In this document: piece by piece, positions 1 through 6,873 of the stretch
How positions within the stretch are numbered: position 1 is the stretch's first letter
How the letters are laid out: each line of letters begins with the position of its first letter
NCBI GenBank assembly: GCA_937969125.1
Contig: CALBVA010000218.1
Span: 1 to 15,382 of the forward strand
Origin: an uncultured Verrucomicrobiales bacterium
Lineage (GTDB): Bacteria; Verrucomicrobiota; Verrucomicrobiia; Verrucomicrobiales; Akkermansiaceae
Reading direction: 5' to 3'
Length of the DNA: 15,382 bases
Position numbers and translations under genes: made by a program
The notes under the pieces: model-generated
What the model was told of the DNA's origin: nothing
The model's database searches: none
The model's input: only the letters and a program-made list of their open reading frames with translations

Positions 1-59
1 AAGCATCCAGTTCGGAAATCATAGTCAAGATTTATGTTAGTTGAAGTAATTATTTGAAA

Positions 60-518
60 TTAATTTACAGCAATAAAAATATCAACTTCCGCATCCGTTG
101 GATTTTGTGCCTTTGCCCCATAGACTTCAAAATCTGCGGTATAAGTACGTGGTAAATTTAATGACCAAATCTTACCCCATTCTCGACCGATAGCTCCTTT
201 CGTTAGATCTCCTCTAGTTGTAAATTTTTGATATTTCCCTCCAGGGAAAGTCATTCCTTTCATTCCTGTAGGTACATTTTCTAAATTTTTGACCTTACAA
301 CCTAGCAAGGTCGTATAGGGTTCCGTGTGATCTTTTACATAATCGGTATAGATACAAAATATCTCATCATCAATTTTGTTCGGAATTTGAGCGGCTACTT
401 GTCCTTGCATAAATCGTCCCCATAGTGCTGGAATATCTTGCATGGCTTGGTTGTTTTCGTTAGTAGTTCTTACACTAATACCGATGATGTGAAAAGAATC
501 GTGCTTTACTGTACTCAT
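60..518 (-). CDS. GyrI-like / Cass2-type effector-binding domain protein
   Basis: This is a 152-residue stand-alone small-molecule-binding protein of the GyrI/AraC effector-binding superfamily, closest by eye to the Cass2/YdeE branch. Family features seen are an N-terminal strand with an IIGISVRT motif (11-18), a helical segment around ALWGRF (31-36), the IYTDY strand (56-60), the YTTLLGCKV strand (68-76), a PGGKY turn (92-96) and the conserved acidic DFEVY motif (129-133). The family fold is a duplicated beta-alpha-beta-beta unit that binds hydrophobic or cationic ligands; the ligand here cannot be told. There is no signal peptide, so it is cytoplasmic. It lies downstream of the WYL regulator fragment on the same strand, as yobU-like genes often accompany yobV/yafY-like regulators. 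The ATG is preceded by an A/T-rich leader without a Shine-Dalgarno, and a TGACA-N6-TGTCA dyad lies about 100 bases upstream. Length is normal for a complete protein. Confidence 0.82.
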   Translation of the reverse strand: MSTVKHDSFHIIGISVRTTNENNQAMQDIPALWGRFMQGQVAAQIPNKIDDEIFCIYTDYVKDHTEPYTTLLGCKVKNLENVPTGMKGMTFPGGKYQKFTTRGDLTKGAIGREWGKIWSLNLPRTYTADFEVYGAKAQNPTDAEVDIFIAVN

Positions 519-613
519 GATAAAAAGTTTAATGGTTGAAAAAATAATTGTTTTAATGCCGAATTGAAATAGATTACTTTCGCTTTGGTGAGTACAAATT
601 TAGGAGGGGAGAA

Positions 614-629
614 TGACAGCCCTATGTCA
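614..629. promoter_or_regulatory. Inverted repeat TGACA-N6-TGTCA, candidate operator
   Basis: TGACA at 614-618 and TGTCA at 625-629 form a perfect 5-bp dyad with a 6-base spacer, centred about 100 bases upstream of the start of the Cass2/GyrI-like gene. The size and symmetry suit binding by a dimeric regulator. WYL/YafY-type repressors commonly control a neighbouring effector-binding-protein gene, so the truncated regulator at 1150-1578 is the natural candidate for the original binder. That assignment is inference; only the dyad is seen. Confidence 0.4.
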
Positions 630-824
630 GGGGTTGTTAAAGAATATGATTTTTTTGAAAAAAATTAAATAAAACTGCTAATCTGGCAACTTATAACGAA
701 GGAAAATTGGGGTTGCAGTATAAGGAGTTCCTATTGAGAGAGGCAAGTTTGTTTGGAAAAGAAGATTGATGAATAAAGAGAGTAGGAGAGAGAAATTTAT
801 AGTTTTTTGTAAAAGTGATAAAAT

Positions 825-936
825 CCACCCAAAGGGTGGGCCCACCCTCCGCGCGCAAGCCCCGCTGGTTGCGCCCTAGCTAGTTCTTCACCTAAGCAAA
901 GCACTGCTACCCAAACCCAGATGATCAAGTCATCTG
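825..936. repeat. GC-rich cluster of palindromes, probable dispersed intergenic repeat
   Basis: Several dyads sit close together. CCACCC-AAA-GGGTGG (825-839) overlaps a perfect 14-bp palindrome GGGTGGGCCCACCC (834-847), so the two structures compete. GCGCAA (853-858) pairs with TTGCGC (869-874), CTAGCTAG (876-883) is self-complementary, and CAGATGA (918-924) pairs with TCATCTG (930-936) over a 5-base loop. The local G+C at 825-880 is far above the surroundings. This architecture resembles REP- or MITE-like intergenic repeats or a structured RNA. Only one copy lies in the window, so repetition in the genome is inference. Confidence 0.45.
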
Positions 937-1149
937 TTTGATAAAAAAGGAAGAAGTTTTCAAAATGTGCACTTAATGAAAGCACCTCTGCTATACTAAG
1001 ACGCGCGACCCCCTCAAATTCCATACTTTTTTATCAAGTATTTTTAAAATTAAATTTGAATGATGTATAAAACATTGATTTTAAAAGGGATATGGGGTAC
1101 TTGAAATATAAGTTGTTTAATAATGGAGATTGGGAAAATGATTACTCAT

Positions 1150-1578
1150 TTATTTTTTATTTCCTTTTTTCAAAGCACGATTAAAATAATCGATTAAAAC
1201 AAAATCACGAGTATCATATTTTTCATCGAGTAGTTGTAGCGTATGAATTCGATCTAATCGAAATTCCCGATAATCTTTTCGGAGACGACACCAAGCGATG
1301 ACGATCCAATTGTCTTGCGTATGATACATGGCTTGTGGTTCTATTTCTCGAAAGGAGATTTCACTTTTATAAAGTGTTTCGTATTTAATTTTAGCAACTT
1401 GAAGATTCGTAATTGCTATTTGAATGGTGGATAAATAATTACTAGTTGTATCTCGATTAAAATTTTTGACATAGACAATTCGGTCGGAGAGGAGTCCTAC
1501 TTTATCTTTGTCAGTGTATCGAAGAATTGCTTTGATTTTTGAAGGCAGAAAAAGTGGGGGTCTTTTAGATCCTCCCAA
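1150..1578 (-). pseudogene. WYL-domain (YafY/YobV-type) transcriptional regulator, N-terminally truncated
   Basis: The 142 readable codons correspond to the C-terminal half of a YafY-type regulator. Numbered from the TTG at 1576-1578, residues about 11-40 match the linker before the WYL domain (KIKAILR at 14-20). The WYL domain follows with the signature WIVIAWCRLRKDYREFRLDRI, in which WIV (91-93) stands for the WYL triplet and FRLDRI (106-111) is the conserved ligand or nucleic-acid-binding strand. The C-terminal tail looks complete. Intact family members have about 300 residues, with a helix-turn-helix domain of about 100 residues at the N-terminus that is absent here. Upstream of the TTG the frame stays open for only 11 more codons, to a stop at 1612-1614, and these show no homology. 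The break coincides with the change in base composition. The fragment should not bind DNA as a normal regulator. Confidence 0.75.
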
Positions 1579-1633
1579 ATGGTATTTGAGAGCTTGGTTT
1601 GTGATGTTTTTTTAGCCTTTCTAAAAATCAAAG
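1530..1633. repeat. Imperfect inverted repeat flanking the composition boundary
   Basis: CTTTGATTTTT at 1530-1540 is exactly complementary to AAAAATCAAAG at 1623-1633. The similarity extends with single-base gaps to about 23 bases per arm (1530-1552 and 1611-1633), continuing through GAA, GGC and an A run. The arms enclose about 60 bases and lie on either side of the point where the regulator homology and the low G+C end. Part of the match is A/T-rich and so less informative. Confidence 0.45.
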
Positions 1634-1649
1634 TTAAGGTCGGCAGGTC

Positions 1650-2525
1650 ATGAGCAAAACTGCGGGTGTTATCGGAGCTTCGGGTTGGTTGGGCGTTCAT
1701 CTTTCGACCGCCCTGGCGGCAAGAGGTTGGAATGTTGTGGGTTATTCCCGGTCGAAAAAAGAAGATGACAAAATCGAGTGGCGACAGTGGGATGGAGAGG
1801 GCGAGATTGATCTTGGCGGGATCGATTCTGTGATCAATCTGGCAGGCGAGGCGATCGATCAACGATGGAATGTGGAGCGCAAGAAAGCCTTTCGTAAGAG
1901 CCGGGTCGATCTCACCCGGAATTTGGTGCAGGCCATGGAGGCCACCGGTGTGAAGACACTGCTCAACGGCTCGGCGGTTGGTTTTTACGGGGATCGCAAT
2001 GATGATTTTCTTCCTGAATCGGAGCCTCATGGTTCTGGATATCTTGCGAAGCTCTGTGTTGATTGGGAGGAAGCGGCTTCGACCGATGAAGACATCCGCG
2101 TTTGCTTACTACGGACTGGGGTGGTTTTGGGAAATGGCGGGCGGGCTTGGGATAAGATCGAAGGCCTCTTCAAGTGGGGCATCGGGGGACGCCTTGGAAG
2201 TGGGGAGCAATTCATGCCATGGATTCATCTCGATGATGAGATCGCGGCGATCATTCATTGTCTGGAAAACGAAATCTCGGGTCCGGTGAATCTTGTGGCA
2301 CCTGAATCTGAGCGGAATCGGGACTTTACCAAAGCGGTTGGGCGGGCTCTCAATCGCCCCACGATTTTTCCGACGCCGGCGTTCATGCTGAAACTCGTGC
2401 TGGGAGATTTCGCCGAGGAGGGCTTGTTGTCCAGCATGCGTGTGGTGCCGAAGGTGCTGGAGGAGACCGGCTTCTCGTTTGCGTATCCGGATCTGAAGTC
2501 GGCATTGTCTAATTTGACCCGTTGA
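1650..2525 (+). CDS. TIGR01777-type NAD(P)-dependent epimerase (YfcH-like SDR)
   Basis: This 291-residue protein is an atypical extended short-chain dehydrogenase of the TIGR01777/YfcH group, also seen in plants and cyanobacteria. The Rossmann nucleotide-binding motif GASGWLG is at 9-15, followed by NLAG (63-66), GFYGD (111-115) carrying the active-site tyrosine, RTGVVLG (155-161) and the group signature GSGEQFMPWIHLDD (183-196). A C-terminal DUF1731-like segment (about 245-290) contains LGDFAEEGLLSSMRV. Length matches the family (about 295-300). No membrane segment or signal peptide is present, so it is cytosolic. The substrate of bacterial members is mostly unknown; a nucleotide-sugar-like substrate is an inference. 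The ATG follows AAGG-like bases at a loose spacing. The FKBP gene begins 31 bases after its stop, suggesting cotranscription. Confidence 0.9.
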   Translation: MSKTAGVIGASGWLGVHLSTALAARGWNVVGYSRSKKEDDKIEWRQWDGEGEIDLGGIDSVINLAGEAIDQRWNVERKKAFRKSRVDLTRNLVQAMEATGVKTLLNGSAVGFYGDRNDDFLPESEPHGSGYLAKLCVDWEEAASTDEDIRVCLLRTGVVLGNGGRAWDKIEGLFKWGIGGRLGSGEQFMPWIHLDDEIAAIIHCLENEISGPVNLVAPESERNRDFTKAVGRALNRPTIFPTPAFMLKLVLGDFAEEGLLSSMRVVPKVLEETGFSFAYPDLKSALSNLTR

Positions 2526-2556
2526 CGCGCTTCCGCCGCTCCGATAAGGCTGACTC

Positions 2557-3726
2557 GTGAGCGATCAACCGACCACCCCAGATACTCCCGAAGATGTTGC
2601 AGCAGCACCCGCCGATGCAGAAGTGACCGATTCAGGGCTCGCCTCGAAGGTCCTGCAAGCAGGTTCCGGCAATGATAAACCCGGACCGCGCGACACTGTC
2701 GAAGTCCACTACAGCGGCTGGACTACTGATGGAAAGCTCTTCGATAGCTCCGTGCAGCGTGGCGAGAAAATCTCCTTTCCGCTGAATGGCGTCATTCCGG
2801 GCTGGACCGAAGGCCTCCAGCACATGGTGGTGGGTGAAAAGCGTCGCTTCTGGATTCCTGCGGCACTGGCCTATGGTGAGACGCCTTCCAGCCCCGGTGC
2901 TCCGGCGGGCAATCTCACCTTTGATGTGGAACTCTTTGCCATCATGGCGGCACCCGAAGCCCCAGCCACTCCTGAGAATCTCACTGCTCCCGCAGATGCG
3001 GAGAAGTCATTTTCCGGGCTAGCACACCAGGTCCTCGAAGCCGGTGATGGCGGTGCGAAGCCGGGTGAAGCTGACATTGTCACGGTGCACTTCACCGGAT
3101 GGCTGGAGGATGGTTCATTTCTGGAGAGTACGGTGATGAAGGATCAGCCTGCTCAATTCAAGCTGGACCAGGTCAGTATCAAGGGCTGGGTCGAGGGACT
3201 GCAGCTGATGGAGAAAGGGGAGAAGCGCCGCTTTTGGATTCCTGCCGCACTGGGCTTTGGGGAGAATCCGCCTCCGGGTGCCCCGAAGGGGAATCTGATC
3301 TTCGATTTCGAACTCCTCGAGTTTAAGGGGATGCCCAAGCCGAAACCTCCCATCGAGGCTCCGGCTGATGTCGCGGCCGCTCCGGCTGATGCCAATGTCA
3401 CCGGCTCGGGTTTGGCATCCAAGGTTCTTAAGGAAGGCAATGGTTCGGCACATCCTGCGGCGACTGATGAAGTCCTCGTCCACTACACTGGTTGGACCAC
3501 TGACGGGAAGATGTTCGATAGCTCCGTCCAACGCGACGAGCCAATCTCCTTTCCTTTGAACGGTGTCATTGCCGGCTGGACCGAAGGAGTGCAGCTCATG
3601 GTGGAGGGGGAGACCCGCCGCTTCTGGATTCCCGGGGACCTCGCTTACGGTGAGACTCCCAGCCGTCCCGGCGCACCAGCAGGGATGCTCTGCTTCGATG
3701 TCGAGCTGATCAAAATCGGTGGATAG
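2557..3726 (+). CDS. Triple-domain FKBP-type peptidyl-prolyl cis-trans isomerase
   Basis: This is a 389-residue protein built of three consecutive FKBP domains (about 26-129, 153-257 and 284-387) joined by Pro/Ala-rich linkers. FKBPs catalyse cis-trans isomerisation of proline peptide bonds and act as folding chaperones. Domains 1 and 3 keep the pocket residues Tyr52/Tyr310, Phe62-Asp63/Phe320-Asp321, Trp83/Trp341 and Tyr106/Tyr364. Domain 2 has Phe179, Leu189-Glu190 and Phe234 at the matching places, keeping only Trp211, and one extra residue before that Trp, so its activity is doubtful. Domains 1 and 3 agree at roughly four of five positions and share the preceding AAAPADA linker, but differ at many silent sites, so the duplication is old. 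No signal peptide is seen, so it is likely cytoplasmic, unlike the common single-domain secreted FKBPs. It starts with GTG, with AAGG 8 bases upstream. Confidence 0.92.
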   Translation: MSDQPTTPDTPEDVAAAPADAEVTDSGLASKVLQAGSGNDKPGPRDTVEVHYSGWTTDGKLFDSSVQRGEKISFPLNGVIPGWTEGLQHMVVGEKRRFWIPAALAYGETPSSPGAPAGNLTFDVELFAIMAAPEAPATPENLTAPADAEKSFSGLAHQVLEAGDGGAKPGEADIVTVHFTGWLEDGSFLESTVMKDQPAQFKLDQVSIKGWVEGLQLMEKGEKRRFWIPAALGFGENPPPGAPKGNLIFDFELLEFKGMPKPKPPIEAPADVAAAPADANVTGSGLASKVLKEGNGSAHPAATDEVLVHYTGWTTDGKMFDSSVQRDEPISFPLNGVIAGWTEGVQLMVEGETRRFWIPGDLAYGETPSRPGAPAGMLCFDVELIKIGG

Positions 3727-3798
3727 AGAAGAGAGAGAGCTTTGGTGGTCGATGCCTCTTGCAGTCGATTCCTAATGCTTTAGCCTTCACTTCGATTT

Positions 3799-5199
3799 AT
3801 GAAATTGAAGTTTTGCGGAGCAGCAGGGACGACCACGGGGTCGCAGCATCTTTTGGAAGTCAATGGCCAGCGCATCCTTCTGGATTGCGGACTCTATCAA
3901 GGGCGCCGGAAGGATGCTCATGAGATCAATTGTTGCTTTCCGCACTTCGACCCGAAGTCCATCGATCACGTTATTCTCTCGCATGCGCATATCGATCACA
4001 GTGGTAATCTTCCCAATCTGACCAGTAAGGGTTTCGAGGGGAATATCTATGCCACCTTCGGCACCCGTGACCTCTGCCAGGTCATGCTCGCGGACTCGGC
4101 ACGCATTCAGCAGTCCGACGCGAAGTGGGTCAATAAGCACCGCAAAAAGGACGGGCTTGAACCGATTGAGCCACTCTACAGTCCCATCGATGCGGAGCTC
4201 TGCCTCCGCCAGTTTGTGAATGTCGGTTATAACCGTAAGATGATGATCTGTAAGGGTGTCGAGATGACTTTCATTGATGCCGGTCACATTCTCGGAAGTG
4301 CGCAGATCATCCTTGATATCGAGGACGAGGCAGACGGGAAAAAGAAACGCCTCCTTTTCTCCGGCGATGTCGGACGGGGGGACAATGACCTCCTTCGCGA
4401 TCCTGTCTCCTGTGAAGGCGTGGACTACCTGCTCATGGAAAGCACCTACGGCGGCCGGGAGCACGAACTCGGCACCGGGGCTGATGAGAAGGTTGCCGAG
4501 ATTCTCAGCACCGCGCTGAAAAAAGGGGGGAAGGTTATCATTCCAGCCTTCGCGGTCGAGCGGACGCAGCAACTGCTCTATGTCCTCCATCAACTCTTTG
4601 CTGAGGGGAAGATTCCCGAGGTTCCCGTCTTCGTAGACAGCCCGCTGGCGGTCAATGCCACCGAGATTTTCCGCCTCCACCCGGAGTGTTTTAACGAGGA
4701 GGTTTACAAGGTCCTCTTTGATAAGAACAATCCCTTCGGCTTCGAAGGCCTCACTCTCATCCGGTCTGTTCAAAAGTCGAAGGACCTGAACGAGCGGGAA
4801 GGGCAGGCGATTATTATTTCCGCTTCCGGCATGTGTGAGGCGGGGCGCATTCTCCATCACCTTAAGAACAGCATCGGGGATCCGAAGAACACCGTTCTTT
4901 TTGTGGGATATTGTGCGGAGAATACTCTCGGGTATCGGATCCGTTCGCGTGATGAGAAGGTGAAAATCTTTGGAAAGGAATACCCGCTCCGGGCAAATGT
5001 GGAGATCATGGATTCCTTCTCTGGTCATGCCGATCACTCGGAGTTGATGGAATACTTCCACGCGATCAAAGGATCGAAGAAAAAGGTCTGGCTGGTCCAT
5101 GGTGAGACCAGTCGTTCGGAGGCTCTCTGCGATGCTCTGCGTACCGTCCATGATGGTGATGTCGATGTGGCGGAGCTCGGAACCGAAGTCGAATTTTAG
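3799..5199 (+). CDS. Beta-CASP metallo-beta-lactamase-fold ribonuclease
   Basis: This 466-residue protein belongs to the CPSF73/TTHA0252-like branch of metallo-beta-lactamase-fold nucleases, which cut RNA with two zinc ions. Visible motifs are the N-terminal GAAGTTTGS strand, zinc site HAHIDH (62-67: His62, His64, Asp66, His67), DAGHILGSA (His163), SGDVGRGD (Asp190), and the beta-CASP motif A acidic residue Glu214 in ESTYGGR. SASGMCEAGR (341-350) follows, then motif B SGHADHSEL (His410/His413) and motif C VHGE (His434). All catalytic positions are present and the length is typical (about 450-470). No signal peptide is seen, so it is cytosolic. It lies 72 bases after the FKBP gene on the same strand. 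Its particular RNA substrates cannot be told from sequence, and DNA as an alternative substrate is not excluded. Confidence 0.93.
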   Translation: MKLKFCGAAGTTTGSQHLLEVNGQRILLDCGLYQGRRKDAHEINCCFPHFDPKSIDHVILSHAHIDHSGNLPNLTSKGFEGNIYATFGTRDLCQVMLADSARIQQSDAKWVNKHRKKDGLEPIEPLYSPIDAELCLRQFVNVGYNRKMMICKGVEMTFIDAGHILGSAQIILDIEDEADGKKKRLLFSGDVGRGDNDLLRDPVSCEGVDYLLMESTYGGREHELGTGADEKVAEILSTALKKGGKVIIPAFAVERTQQLLYVLHQLFAEGKIPEVPVFVDSPLAVNATEIFRLHPECFNEEVYKVLFDKNNPFGFEGLTLIRSVQKSKDLNEREGQAIIISASGMCEAGRILHHLKNSIGDPKNTVLFVGYCAENTLGYRIRSRDEKVKIFGKEYPLRANVEIMDSFSGHADHSELMEYFHAIKGSKKKVWLVHGETSRSEALCDALRTVHDGDVDVAELGTEVEF

Positions 5200-5240
5200 A
5201 GAAGGCTGGCTCTGACCGGAAATTGTGAGATGGTTCAAAT

Positions 5241-6131
5241 ATGCGAACCATCGCCTTCCTTCTTCTTTTGATCTTACCCACCTTTTCTGAAGAGAAACCG
5301 CCGGAGACAAAGATCGAAATTCCCAGTTTAAGTGATCTGGCCAAGAAGCTCCTCGGCGAGAAAGGCGGGGACCGCTTGTTCTATTACCCTACCAAAACGG
5401 CTCCGAATCATCCTGGGACCTACAACTGGCGGTTTGAAGATGTCTTCTTCAAGTCCGCCGATGGCACGAAGCTCCATGGCTGGTTCATCAAACCGCCGAA
5501 GGGCACTGCGGTGAAGGGGACGATTGTCTTCCACCACGGGAATGCCGGTTCGGTAGGGCATCATTTGCCATTCGTGGGCTGGATGATGCGAGGCGGCTAT
5601 CAGGTGCTTCTTTATGACTACCGTGGCTTTGGGAAGTCGGAGGGGAAGATTACTCGAAAGGGGATCGTGGAGGATGTCCGGGCCGCCTTTGACTACGTGC
5701 GTCAGCGGAAGGATGTGAAGGCCTCCCGCCTCATCTCTTTCGGCCATAGTCTTGGCGGCGCGAAGTCACTCGCCGCTCTGGGTCAAAAGGCGGTCCCGGG
5801 GCTCCGGGCGGTGATCAGCTATGCTGGCTTCGCTTCGTATCAGGATATGGCCTCCCATGTTGCCGGGAAAACGGGGCGGGAGCTGGTTACCGATGACCTC
5901 TCTGCCCGTGATCTGGTGGCTAAGATTTCCCCTGTCCCGCTGCTCATCATTCATGGTGAAAAAGACGGCACCGTTCCGCTGGCGCAGGCGGACATTCTTT
6001 TCAAGAAAGCTCAGGAGCCGAAAGTCCTCTGGAAGGTCAAAGGGGGCGGCCATGTCCGCGCTCTCTCTCAAAAGAACGGCGAATATCGAAAGAAGGTCCT
6101 TCAGTGGCTGGACCAGCTCCCTGTGAAATGA
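5241..6131 (+). CDS. Exported alpha/beta hydrolase (BEM46/YfhR-like)
   Basis: This is a 296-residue serine hydrolase of the BEM46/YfhR-like alpha/beta-hydrolase group. The first 16 or so residues (MRTIAFLLLLILPTFS) form a short hydrophobic signal peptide or membrane anchor. The oxyanion-hole region is HHGNAGSVGHH (98-108), the nucleophile elbow is GHSLGG with Ser170, and the rest of the triad is Asp242 (in HGEKDGTVP) and His271 (in GGGHV). The DYRGFGKSEG segment (126-135) is typical of the group. The substrate is unknown; esterase, thioesterase or peptidase activity are all possible. The gene lies 41 bases after the beta-CASP gene and converges on yceH with only 13 bases between the stop codons. 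No strong Shine-Dalgarno precedes the ATG, but no other start fits the signal peptide better. Confidence 0.88.
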   Translation: MRTIAFLLLLILPTFSEEKPPETKIEIPSLSDLAKKLLGEKGGDRLFYYPTKTAPNHPGTYNWRFEDVFFKSADGTKLHGWFIKPPKGTAVKGTIVFHHGNAGSVGHHLPFVGWMMRGGYQVLLYDYRGFGKSEGKITRKGIVEDVRAAFDYVRQRKDVKASRLISFGHSLGGAKSLAALGQKAVPGLRAVISYAGFASYQDMASHVAGKTGRELVTDDLSARDLVAKISPVPLLIIHGEKDGTVPLAQADILFKKAQEPKVLWKVKGGGHVRALSQKNGEYRKKVLQWLDQLPVK

Positions 6132-6144
6132 GCTGAGCCCTCGA

Positions 6145-6825
6145 TCAGTCCGCGACGAGTCCTAGTTCCCGGCGGAGGGTGGCCAGTTGCTCTTCCAGCG
6201 AGGCCACTCTTTCCTCCAGAGCGGTTTTCCAGTTGGTGTCAGGTTCAATGACTTCCTCATCCGTCGGTGGGGTAAACTCCAGGTCGCGATATCCGGGTTC
6301 TCCGCCAAGGAGGTGGCCGTAGGTTTTGACGCGACGTCCGCCGCCGGCGGGGAGTTCCTTGACGAGTGGACCGTAGGCATACTCGATGAATCCCTGTAGG
6401 ATCTCCTCGACCTGCTCGGGGGATTCAAAAGGATGGAGTCGCTCGCTACGCTGCTTGATCTCGCCGGCAGTCTGGATCCCTCGCAGGAGGAGCACGGTAA
6501 GGACTGCGTTTTCGGCGGAGGAGAGATCGAGAATTTCTGGAAGCTGGTGCTCGTATTTAGGCACGCGGGATCCCGAGATATGGACCTGCATGATGAGGTC
6601 TTTTTGACGGAGCGATTGGATGCCCTCCGCCACCTCATCCTCGGTGAGTTTCGTGACGGGGTGACGATTGGATGACTGGTTCGCGGCTGCTTCGAGGCTT
6701 TTCAGCGTCATCGGGTAATAGTCCGGCGTGGTGGTCTCCTTTTCGAGAAGGCAACCTAGGATTCGACTCTCAATGAAGTCCAGCTGCAGCTTCGGGAAGT
6801 GATTTTTATCATCTGCATCGTTCAT
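6145..6825 (-). CDS. yceH: YceH family protein (DUF480, UPF0502)
   Basis: This 226-residue protein matches the YceH/UPF0502 family, whose known fold is two winged-helix domains in tandem. The family signature is clear near the start: RILGCLLEKE (21-30), then PDYYPMTLKSL (34-44) and AANQSSNRHPV (47-57). The second winged-helix unit begins around ENAVLTVLLLRG (105-116), with the conserved segment RVKTYGHLLGG at about 165-175. The tail (about 200-222) is a predicted coiled coil with a heptad pattern, TALEERVASLEEQLATLRRE. The winged-helix fold suggests DNA binding or protein interaction, but the cellular role of the family is not established. The ATG lies 48 bases beyond the stop of the upstream deacetylase gene on the same strand, so the two may be cotranscribed. 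Confidence 0.93.
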   Translation of the reverse strand: MNDADDKNHFPKLQLDFIESRILGCLLEKETTTPDYYPMTLKSLEAAANQSSNRHPVTKLTEDEVAEGIQSLRQKDLIMQVHISGSRVPKYEHQLPEILDLSSAENAVLTVLLLRGIQTAGEIKQRSERLHPFESPEQVEEILQGFIEYAYGPLVKELPAGGGRRVKTYGHLLGGEPGYRDLEFTPPTDEEVIEPDTNWKTALEERVASLEEQLATLRRELGLVAD

Positions 6826-6873
6826 GTGGGAACGATGAGGTCGCGAGCGTGTCGTCGCAAGTTTCGCAGGAGC

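Larger units (their letters stand above)
519..1149. other. 631-base intergenic stretch without a convincing gene
   Basis: No ORF here has recognisable protein homology. The stretch holds an operator-like dyad at 614-629, a GC-rich palindrome cluster at 825-936 that stands out in an AT-rich setting, and otherwise A/T-rich sequence. A 75-codon minus-strand reading frame at 797-1024 runs straight through the palindrome cluster and is best explained as a by-product of the repeat. The gap is unusually long for a regulator-effector pair, which suggests that something was inserted or has decayed between them. Confidence 0.6.
1..1545. other. AT-rich segment of foreign character
   Basis: This stretch is AT-rich, with A/T runs and codons such as AAA, TTA and ATT dominating, while everything after about 1560 is clearly richer in G+C. 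Its two recognisable genes, a Cass2/GyrI-like protein and a WYL-domain regulator, form a pair common in Bacteroidota and Firmicutes, and the leader before the first gene is A/T-rich with no Shine-Dalgarno. The boundary falls where homology of the regulator stops, so that gene is cut. No transposase, integrase or tRNA target is visible at the edge. The segment may be an acquired fragment or the product of an assembly join; the sequence alone cannot separate these. The end coordinate is approximate, within about 20 bases. Confidence 0.7.

Noticed and set aside
797..1024. 75-codon minus-strand ORF in the AT-rich segment
   Set aside because: It runs through the palindrome cluster, its residues 49-72 are simply the translated repeat (Ala/Gly/Arg-rich), and no domain is recognisable. 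A non-coding repeat explains it better.
1550..1577. Hairpin GGGGGTCT/AGATCCTCCC as a terminator
   Set aside because: On the plus strand it needs two G-U pairs and has no T run. On the minus strand the T run is present, but the stem has A-C mismatches. The structure is too weak either way.
1497..2030. 177-codon minus-strand ORF opposite the epimerase
   Set aside because: It is antisense to a well-supported gene, crosses the composition boundary and has no recognisable domain.
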